Positions 1 to 5,940 of a stretch of DNA of 15,590 nt are shown piece after piece. This DNA is from Oligoflexales bacterium (GTDB lineage Bacteria > Bdellovibrionota > Oligoflexia > Oligoflexales > Oligoflexaceae), in the NCBI GenBank assembly GCA_015232735.1, contig JADFZC010000024.1:1-15590 (forward strand), read 5' to 3'. How positions within the stretch are numbered: position 1 is the stretch's first letter; the number at the start of each line of letters is the position of its first letter. The notes beneath the pieces are model-generated. The model was given only the letters and a program-made list of their open reading frames with translations. It was not told the origin of the DNA and did no database searches. The position numbers and the translations under genes were made by a program.

Positions 1-2
1 CA

Positions 3-3000
3 TATAAAGTAGACATTCTTGCATACTTTTTAGATTTGCTAAGTTTGCCTAATACAGAATTCAACGATTCGGAATCGCCAAAACCAGAGATATGGGTATC
101 ATACGATTTTATTCAAGGTGAAAAGGGAATTCTGCATATTAAAAGCAAATCCGTTTTCAATTCCAAAATAGACTGGCATTTTGATCATGGCAAAGAAATA
201 AGCAAATTTAAAACTTCAAAATTCTATAAGCTTGGTACGGTTATTTTTATGGCAAATGACAGATCTTCTCTTGAATCTATGTTAGCCATGTTGATAAATG
301 ATGAAAAAAATATCTATCAAATAGAAACAGAAAAATCGATTCCTGAAAGTGAGAATCAAAGGAAAAACAATTTTTTCGATTTTTTGAAATTGAGGCAGGA
401 AACAAATAGAATATTCTCTATTATTTCTGTTATATTGACTCTTGTCGTTTCTGGAAGCCTGGGATCTTATCTTTGCCAGAATCATATAAATCAAGCAAAG
501 TTTTTAGGTTCAATATTAAGCAAGACCATAAGCTATAATATAGCCAATGGCGAGGTCTATCTTGTTGCCAATATCGTAAATAATTTCGAGGCTCAAAAAT
601 GGTTCAGCAAGATTGTGGTGACAGATAAAAAGTACAGGGTAATCTATTCAAAAAAGTCCGAGGGTGTTCCAAGTAATTTTTATCAAGAATCTGTTAATCC
701 TTCTGACTTCCAATCTAGTTTGGATATCACTTTAAATGGGATAAAGGTAGGGCATCTTCTTTTCGATATCAAGTATGAAAACATATTATTGATGTACTTT
801 TTTACCTTCGCGGCTGCAGCCCTGCTGATATTTATGTTACATAATGTTTTGATGAAATATGTTTTTAAGAGATATGTGAATAAGGCGAATGATGATATAT
901 CTGCTTTAGTTGAAATATTGGGGAAAATAAAAAATGACCTTCAAAAGTTAAAGGATCAAAGCGAAAATCTTTCGCTTGAATCTTACCAGCAATTTTTTGA
1001 GGAGAATCACTCTGAGGTAGAGGCCATAAAGGACATGGAAAGCAGTATCTATAATATGATACTCTTGATCCGAGATGTCCGAAACCAAATTGATGAGAAG
1101 AAAAGGCTTTCAGATTTATTGCTGGAATCAACACAAAATTTACAAGAATCAAAAGTAAATATGAAAGTAATGGAAGCTCTGGCACAGTTAACGAAAATTC
1201 TGGCACATGATGTTAGAAAACCTTTTTCTATGGTGAAGATGACTCTTGATTTGATGGATTCAAATGTTTTTAAAGAGGAGCCAGAACAGCTGGAAGCTGC
1301 AAAAGTATCTATAAGGAAGGCGTTGGAGAATGTTAATGCAATGATAAATGATATAATGGATTATTCCCGAGTTATTGACCTGGAAACAAAACCAGGTTCA
1401 TTATTGAGTGTTATAGACTTTTCTATTAGACAAACGGGATCCAAATATTCAGATTATGATATTCATTTCAGATACGATTTTAATCATAAAAATAAGGCAT
1501 TAATTGATGAACAACGCTTGGTTCGAGTTTTTGACAATATTATTGGGAACGGACTGGAAGCGATAATTGATATCGGAAAGTCAAGGACTGGAACTATCGA
1601 AATATCTACTCATGAGTCAACAGAGAAAGATAAGATAATAATTATCATTGGTAATGATGGTCCTCCTTTCAAAGAATCGGATATTCCACATCTCTTTGAT
1701 TCCTTTTTCACAAAAGGGAAATCAAAAGGGACTGGCTTGGGTTTGGCATCTGCTAACAAAATAATTAATTTGCACAAAGGTGACATATTCGCAAGGAATC
1801 GAAACGGTGATAAGGGAGTCGAGTTTGTTATAACAATTCTCTCATCTGATGAAATTGAAGTTTTTAATGCCAATAGTCTTCCAAAAAATACTAAACAATT
1901 AAATACGATAAAGAAAATAGGCCCAGAACAAAATGCCTTGGAGGAAGTGGCTTCAAATCATCTTTCAATTGAATCTTATGAAAGAAAGCTCATTGAATAC
2001 TGTAGAAAAGGAAACTGCTTTCTTAATATTGCTATTTTGGATGATGAAACCTTATATAGAAATGCATTAAAAGGATTATTGGAGAAAACAAAAGAATTAA
2101 ATTCTTATTTGAATATAGATTTCTTTGAATCTTCTCTGTCTTTTATCTCGTGCTATCCTAAAAAATTGTATGATTTTCTAATCTGTGATGTCGATCTTGG
2201 AAAGGATTCCATGAATGGTTACGAAACTGTCAGATGGTTAAGAGAGAATGGATATCAGGGGGATATATGTATCCATTCCAACCGAAGCTTACCTGAAGAT
2301 TATAGCCGTTCTGTCGAGGTTGGTGCTCAAGCTTTTATCTCAAAGCCCATGTCAAGGCTTCATTTACTCAAATTTTTGGTAACTTCTATAGATTCAAAAA
2401 AGGAAAGTATTTCTATTGATCGTAATAATTACAAAGAAGAGGAGGTTACTATAACAGAAAAACCTACCATAGCATACATTGAAGACGATGATATATTCAG
2501 AACACACTTCAAAAGGACAATGAAAGACGCTGATGTCATTACCTTTGAAACACCTGAAATCTTTTTAGGAAAAATTGGGAATGACAAAAATCTCTTTGAT
2601 ACACTTGATGCTGTGTTTATAGATCAAAACTATGATTCCTATTCCGATATTAAGGGGATTCATTTAGGTGAAAAATTGAAGAGACTTTGTTTTAAAGGGA
2701 AAGTAATCCTATTTTCAAATGAAGAATTTTTGGCATCGGAACTGAAAGGCAAGGTGGATTTAGCCATTCAAAAGGAATTTTTGTCATGGAAAGAAATAAA
2801 GAGGCGATTTCCAGAATTAGTCATTTCAGTTGCAGATAATGGGGATAATTCAGATAAGCATAACGATGGTTTGTTTGATGATCGTCCTGGAGATGTCAGA
2901 AAGAAACATCATGATATAAAAAGTTGTTTAAACATAATTGAAATATCAGCATCAGCCCTAAGGAAAGCAAAAGCTCATGAGATTGATGGATATCTGGAAT

Positions 3001-3209
3001 ATCTAGACGATGCCGCAAAAAAATTGAAAATCTATTTTCCTGAAAATTTATTAAACCCAATAGCAGCTAATATTTTAAAATTAAAAAATGTTAAATATAG
3101 TAACAGATTAGACAATAGCAACGGGATCGAAGAACTTGTTTTTAAACTGATTTCATCTGCGGAAGATTTGAAGGATTTTCACAATCAGGAAATATGGATG
3201 AGAAATTAG
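3..3209 (+). CDS. Hybrid sensor histidine kinase with two receiver domains (5' partial)
   Basis: Membrane sensor kinase carrying its own phosphorelay modules. Residues are numbered from a TTG at 36, but the frame is open to the window edge and reads like coding sequence, so the true start probably lies outside. Order: soluble N-terminal part; membrane segment about 126-148; extracytoplasmic sensor of about 100 residues; second membrane segment about 251-276; charged coiled-coil linker; dimerisation domain with H391 in HDVRKP; ATPase domain with N-box N501/N505, G1 box GNDGPP (539-544) and G2 box GTGLGLA (565-571). Receiver 1 has acidic D669/D670, phosphoacceptor D718, S748 and K770-P771. Receiver 2 has E816/D817/D818 and probable phosphoacceptor D863 but a poorly conserved end. 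A C-terminal helical segment has a second H-box-like HHDIKS (958-963) with no ATPase after it. No dedicated response regulator with an output domain lies nearby, so the target is unknown. Kinase identity is secure; the signal is not. Confidence 0.93.
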   Translation, partial: YKVDILAYFLDLLSLPNTEFNDSESPKPEIWVSYDFIQGEKGILHIKSKSVFNSKIDWHFDHGKEISKFKTSKFYKLGTVIFMANDRSSLESMLAMLINDEKNIYQIETEKSIPESENQRKNNFFDFLKLRQETNRIFSIISVILTLVVSGSLGSYLCQNHINQAKFLGSILSKTISYNIANGEVYLVANIVNNFEAQKWFSKIVVTDKKYRVIYSKKSEGVPSNFYQESVNPSDFQSSLDITLNGIKVGHLLFDIKYENILLMYFFTFAAAALLIFMLHNVLMKYVFKRYVNKANDDISALVEILGKIKNDLQKLKDQSENLSLESYQQFFEENHSEVEAIKDMESSIYNMILLIRDVRNQIDEKKRLSDLLLESTQNLQESKVNMKVMEALAQLTKILAHDVRKPFSMVKMTLDLMDSNVFKEEPEQLEAAKVSIRKALENVNAMINDIMDYSRVIDLETKPGSLLSVIDFSIRQTGSKYSDYDIHFRYDFNHKNKALIDEQRLVRVFDNIIGNGLEAIIDIGKSRTGTIEISTHESTEKDKIIIIIGNDGPPFKESDIPHLFDSFFTKGKSKGTGLGLASANKIINLHKGDIFARNRNGDKGVEFVITILSSDEIEVFNANSLPKNTKQLNTIKKIGPEQNALEEVASNHLSIESYERKLIEYCRKGNCFLNIAILDDETLYRNALKGLLEKTKELNSYLNIDFFESSLSFISCYPKKLYDFLICDVDLGKDSMNGYETVRWLRENGYQGDICIHSNRSLPEDYSRSVEVGAQAFISKPMSRLHLLKFLVTSIDSKKESISIDRNNYKEEEVTITEKPTIAYIEDDDIFRTHFKRTMKDADVITFETPEIFLGKIGNDKNLFDTLDAVFIDQNYDSYSDIKGIHLGEKLKRLCFKGKVILFSNEEFLASELKGKVDLAIQKEFLSWKEIKRRFPELVISVADNGDNSDKHNDGLFDDRPGDVRKKHHDIKSCLNIIEISASALRKAKAHEIDGYLEYLDDAAKKLKIYFPENLLNPIAANILKLKNVKYSNRLDNSNGIEELVFKLISSAEDLKDFHNQEIWMRN

Positions 3210-3353
3210 TGCAAGTCAAATAGGTGTCAGCTGTCAAAAAAAGCCTATCCTACTGAATTATTTATAACTTTTTGGAGTTTCTGGTCTGGTGACAAGATTC
3301 GCTCCTACGGTTTAATCGATCGGACATACTGCCTGTTTTCCAAATTCAAAGTT

Positions 3354-3866
3354 TCATACATTATCAACCCACTCTGAAACAGCCTTCTTATATTCAGGTG
3401 AAAGATTACACCGAATGTAATCAAAAAGCTCAAACAAAGATGTAGTGAAGTGCTTACAGTAAGAGGGATTCACACCAAAATACTTCAAGCAGCCAAAGAT
3501 CACTTTTTCGCGCATCCTTTCTAACTCATCATATTTTACCAGACAATGCGATTCATCATATTCATTCAGGGAAGTATACTCCCTAAATAACAGATTTCCC
3601 CCCTCATCAATACCAGCCGCATTTTCAATATCATTGATTGGCCAGAAATCCATTAGAGACGATTCCAATGAGATCAGCCATTCACTGCACTCTACGATAT
3701 GAGCCAGAAAAATAACTTCAATATTTGATAACAGTTTTTTGTCTTCCTCAGATAGTCCATTTAATCTCTTTGCCAGACTCTTTATTTCTTCAGGTAGCTG
3801 ATCACAATTATCAATCTCTTCATCTTTCATTTTTGCCGTATTTATTTCTTTTTCAAATTCTATCAT
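3354..3866 (-). CDS. Hypothetical protein, 170 aa
   Basis: I do not recognise the family. It is an acidic, mostly helical, soluble protein with no signal peptide or membrane segment. It is rich in Glu/Asp/Lys at the N-terminus and has a Trp/Tyr/Phe/Cys-rich second half with four scattered cysteines. A GTG nine bases further upstream (3875) is in frame, but it lies inside the Shine-Dalgarno sequence. The AGGAGGTGA complement at 3872-3880 is placed ideally (8 bases) for the ATG at 3866, so that start is chosen. It follows a 29-codon ORF whose stop overlaps this ribosome binding site, suggesting translational coupling. It converges on the kinase gene, with 144 bases between the stops. The excellent ribosome binding site is the main reason to regard it as a real gene. 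Confidence 0.7.
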   Translation of the reverse strand: MIEFEKEINTAKMKDEEIDNCDQLPEEIKSLAKRLNGLSEEDKKLLSNIEVIFLAHIVECSEWLISLESSLMDFWPINDIENAAGIDEGGNLLFREYTSLNEYDESHCLVKYDELERMREKVIFGCLKYFGVNPSYCKHFTTSLFELFDYIRCNLSPEYKKAVSEWVDNV

Positions 3867-3871
3867 AAATA

Positions 3872-3961
3872 TCACCTCCTATTTTTCACATTCCTCAAAG
3901 CCAGATTTTTCTCACCACACTCCCCACACCGTCTTTTTAAGACTATCTTCAAAAGGTTCAA
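3872..3961 (-). CDS. Possible 29-aa CxxC micro-ORF coupled to the downstream gene
   Basis: A TTG-initiated ORF sits 9 bases after a strong AAGGAGG (complement of 3971-3977). It encodes a very basic peptide with a CGEC motif at residues 12-15 and stops at a TGA that overlaps the AGGAGGTGA ribosome binding site of the next gene. The stop/Shine-Dalgarno overlap and the consensus site argue for translation, perhaps as a leader peptide that couples expression of the 170-aa gene. The TTG start and the short length argue against. It could instead be the remnant of a longer zinc-ribbon gene or of a repeated element. Confidence 0.35.
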   Translation of the reverse strand: MNLLKIVLKRRCGECGEKNLALRNVKNRR

Positions 3962-4129
3962 ATTATATATCCTCCTTAAAGCATATCTTATCGCCAATCG
4001 AACCGACATCTGGGGTCAAAATGATATAATGCTGTTTTTATTGCCACTACCATTACTGTCTTTCTTGTTTGCAGCTTCACTTTACATCCGTATTTCCAGC
4101 TATTGAACTGGTTTCGCCATGCTCTCTTT

Positions 4130-4693
4130 TCAGATCTTTCGTGTCTTTCGACCAGTTATCCAGTCGATAGTGCCGGCTTTCAGCATTCTGAGGAATTTAA
4201 AAAAGGTAAGATATTCCCAAATATTAAGTGCTTTAAAGGTCTCCCTGCTCATTTTAATGTCGTGCGCGTAATATGCTGCAAGAAAGAGTTTTGAGTGACT
4301 TCTAAGGTCTTGCAGTTTACTGCGCAAGCCGTCTTTGAATAATTGCTTACGCTGTTCCAAGGTGGCAATCTCCTCTTCAGATTTCGCGATATCGTTGGTT
4401 TTGGCAATGGCAGCGAACTCCTCCAAGGCCTGCGTTAACATGCAGAGTGACTGACGGTAGAAATCATCACATCCTTCCGGATCTATCGAAAGTGTTGGGG
4501 GGATCTGGGGAACATCAAAATTGTAGGCTTCGCTTAGGTCATGCAAATCAGCAGCGAAATCCGTGAAGAACAAATCCAAGGCATCTTTGAAACTTTTCCT
4601 CTTATCATACCTGGACTGTTCAAAGTTGAAGCCCTGCACAGATTTGGCCAGTGCCAATTGTCTAACTTTTATCATTTTCAAAGATGATGGCAT
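4130..4693 (-). CDS. Hypothetical protein, 187 aa
   Basis: Not recognised. The protein is predominantly helical and soluble, with no signal peptide. A charged, coiled-coil-like stretch (roughly residues 95-140, rich in Glu/Lys/Gln/Leu) is followed by an aromatic-rich segment (IWEYLTFFKFLRML) and a basic C-terminus. Two in-frame ATGs compete: 4708, with no ribosome binding site, and 4693, preceded at 8 bases by GGGAG. The latter is chosen. The gene stands alone on the minus strand, about 170 bases upstream of the micro-ORF/170-aa unit. It may share a transcript with that unit, but no promoter is obvious. A short palindrome (4777-4791) lies upstream and could be an operator. Confidence 0.6.
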   Translation of the reverse strand: MPSSLKMIKVRQLALAKSVQGFNFEQSRYDKRKSFKDALDLFFTDFAADLHDLSEAYNFDVPQIPPTLSIDPEGCDDFYRQSLCMLTQALEEFAAIAKTNDIAKSEEEIATLEQRKQLFKDGLRSKLQDLRSHSKLFLAAYYAHDIKMSRETFKALNIWEYLTFFKFLRMLKAGTIDWITGRKTRKI

Positions 4694-4776
4694 TTGTTTG
4701 TCTCCCATAATATTTCTGGGCTGGATTCACCCCCTGACTACAATGTGTTTATCGGTATGCCGTGTGACATATGAGG

Positions 4777-4791
4777 TCATTGTCTCAATGA
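4777..4791. repeat. TCATTG-3-CAATGA palindrome
   Basis: Perfect 6-bp arms separated by TCT, about 85-100 bases upstream of the chosen start of the minus-strand 187-aa gene. Size and place would suit a repressor or activator site, but a chance palindrome of this length is also plausible. Confidence 0.25.
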
Positions 4792-4844
4792 TGTTCGATT
4801 TTAGTGTGAGTACTGAGTCAATGCAGTTCGGTACAAAAATATAT

Positions 4845-4887
4845 CAGATAATTCTCCAATGTAAGGCGTGGATTGGAGAATTATCTG
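4845..4887. repeat. 16-bp perfect inverted repeat (11-nt loop)
   Basis: CAGATAATTCTCCAAT (4845-4860) is matched exactly by its reverse complement at 4872-4887, leaving an 11-base loop. Read on the minus strand, the hairpin is followed by ATATATTTTTG, a weak U-run, so it could terminate a minus-strand transcript arriving from the right. No gene that would need this is visible there. Alternatives are a small mobile element end pair or a structured RNA. Confidence 0.7.
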
Positions 4888-5183
4888 GTAATTGCTGAAG
4901 AAGCTCCTGTGACCTCAGCTGTCATGATCATTTGCGATGATGTCACGAAATTGCTGGTGAAGATCAAGTGAATTAATAAAATTTGAGAATTAGGAATAAA
5001 AATGAGTCACAAGTCGGCCTATCTCTTAATTCGCTTCGTTTCTTGAATGTAATGATGAGCTGTACCGGAGACAGAGGTTGAATATCAAATTTGAAGAAAT
5101 CATAAGGTTTGGGATATTAATCAATGTCATTTTATCCACGTAATTTTGGCAACATGAACATGCCATGCATTCATTTGAAAAAT

Positions 5184-5201
5184 ATTTTTTTTAAAAAAAA
5201 T
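5184..5201. repeat. A T8A8 T palindrome
   Basis: An uninterrupted run of eight T then eight A flanked by A and T forms an 18-bp perfect palindrome. It is expected to be stiff or poorly stacked DNA; it lies about 140 bases upstream of the sigma-54 promoter. Confidence 0.5.
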
Positions 5202-5204
5202 AGG

Positions 5205-5243
5205 AGATCCTACTAGAAACTGGAAGATCCACCAGAACCCGGA
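5205..5243. repeat. Imperfect tandem repeat, 20+19 bp
   Basis: Two adjacent copies share AGATCC, a following AC-AGAA block and a terminal GGA. It is a short local duplication with no assigned function. Confidence 0.4.
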
Positions 5244-5264
5244 CTAATGTCCTTCCCTCAAAAA

Positions 5265-5305
5265 ATTGAAATGTTATTTTCAATAAAGACATCATATTGA
5301 AAATA
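5265..5305. promoter_or_regulatory. Palindromic upstream activator site (TTTCAAT half-sites)
   Basis: TATTTTCAATA (5275-5285) and its exact reverse complement (5295-5305) flank a 9-base spacer. A third half-site in opposite orientation, ATTGAAA, lies at 5265-5271 and pairs with TTTCAAT at 5278-5284. The centre is about 65 bases before the -12 element of the sigma-54 promoter, the usual place for a bacterial enhancer-binding protein. A further TTTCAAT occurs at 5444-5450. The binding protein is not encoded in the window. Confidence 0.5.
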
Positions 5306-5341
5306 TTCATTTTTGTTTTTTTCTAAACCACCATCTGAAAA

Positions 5342-5357
5342 TGGCATCTGAATTGCA
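5342..5357 (+). promoter_or_regulatory. Sigma-54 (-24/-12) promoter of the peptide operon
   Basis: TGGCAT-CTGAA-TTGCA matches the TGGCAC-N5-TTGCA sigma-54 consensus with a single change. The invariant GG and GC are exactly 10 bases apart. The predicted transcript would start near 5368, leaving a leader of about 125 bases before the small secreted protein. The strength of the match and the palindromes upstream support it; no transcript data are available. Confidence 0.6.
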
Positions 5358-5376
5358 TTATAGACTCTATTCCGAC

Positions 5377-5401
5377 GTGATCTATTGAGATCAGAGATCA
5401 C
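5377..5401. promoter_or_regulatory. GTGATCT/AGATCAC inverted repeat in the leader
   Basis: Seven-base perfect arms with an 11-base spacer, which itself contains another GATC. The site lies just after the predicted transcription start, so it could be an operator or a short RNA stem. Function unknown. Confidence 0.3.
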
Positions 5402-5491
5402 CTAATTTAAACCGTGTCCTTTAGTGAGATCAAAATTGTTTGGTTTCAATTTTTCAGGAGCACAATGATTTAGTTTTTAATGGAGTTTAAA

Positions 5492-5761
5492 ATGTTAAGT
5501 AAGAAAAGTTTAGTTATGGTTGCAGGATTGATTTTGTCAACAGGTTCCTTGTCTTTTGCGGAACAAAGGGTTGTTGATAGCATTAGATCCAGTATCCCCG
5601 CCATTTCAAGTACGTCAGATCTACACTCAACAATCAGCATACTTGAGGCAAATCAAAATTTGCTATCCGCTGAAACCGTATATGAAGTTCAAAGATTAGC
5701 ATCAGCAAAAATTTTTAAGAATTTTGATGTTTCCATAGCAAGATCAGCAATGATGATTTGA
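5492..5761 (+). CDS. Small secreted protein, putative precursor of a modified peptide (89 aa)
   Basis: No known family. The ATG at 5492 is chosen because GGAG lies 6 bases upstream; an in-frame ATG at 5480 has no site. Residues 1-23 form a classical Sec signal peptide: KK at 4-5, a hydrophobic core 6-21, and cleavage after SFA (21-23). The predicted mature part is 66 residues, without cysteine, rich in Ser, Ala, Ile and Val, and ends in SAMMI. It is the first gene after the sigma-54 promoter and is separated by a hairpin from two radical SAM enzymes and an acetyltransferase, the arrangement expected of an abundant peptide substrate and its modifying enzymes. That it is the substrate is inference from position. 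A signal peptide is unusual for a radical-SAM RiPP precursor, because modification would have to precede export. It could instead be an independent periplasmic protein. Confidence 0.7.
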   Translation: MLSKKSLVMVAGLILSTGSLSFAEQRVVDSIRSSIPAISSTSDLHSTISILEANQNLLSAETVYEVQRLASAKIFKNFDVSIARSAMMI

Positions 5762-5788
5762 TGATTGAAGATCAATGTTTTGAGTTAT

Positions 5789-5821
5789 CAACATCCCTCT
5801 CAATCATTATGGGGGATGTTG
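5789..5821 (+). terminator. Hairpin between precursor and enzyme genes (attenuator or partial terminator)
   Basis: CAACATCCC (5789-5797) pairs with GGGATGTTG (5813-5821); the stem extends to 11 pairs with one G-U, around an 11-base loop. It is followed only by a broken T-rich run (GGCTTATTTAG). It lies 28 bases after the precursor stop. It may stabilise or partly terminate the message so that the peptide is made in excess over the enzymes. Confidence 0.5.
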
Positions 5822-5940
5822 GGCTTATTTAGTTTAACATCGATACTTGCTTTTAAAATTGTATTAATTGATAGATTGAAAGACCATAAAAAAGTGTATT
5901 AAAGGAACTTAAAAATTTCTTTTTAGTGGAAATTGAAAAA

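Larger units (their letters stand above)
4709..5264. other. Gene-poor interval with repeats
   Basis: No convincing gene is visible on either strand. Contents: a 15-bp palindrome (4777-4791), a 16-bp perfect inverted repeat (4845-4887), a T8A8 palindrome (5184-5201) and a tandem 20-bp repeat (5205-5243). A short open stretch at 4852-4971 on the plus strand reads like protein (ending CDDVTKLLVKIK) but has no ribosome binding site, and its upstream end lies within the inverted repeat. It could be a remnant. Confidence 0.5.

Noticed and set aside
4563..4898. 111-aa open frame on the plus strand
   Set aside because: Largely antisense to the 187-aa gene, without a ribosome binding site, and ending inside the inverted repeat.
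4852..4971. Plus-strand stretch reading like a protein C-terminus
   Set aside because: No start with a ribosome binding site and an upstream stop at 4849; kept only as a possible remnant.
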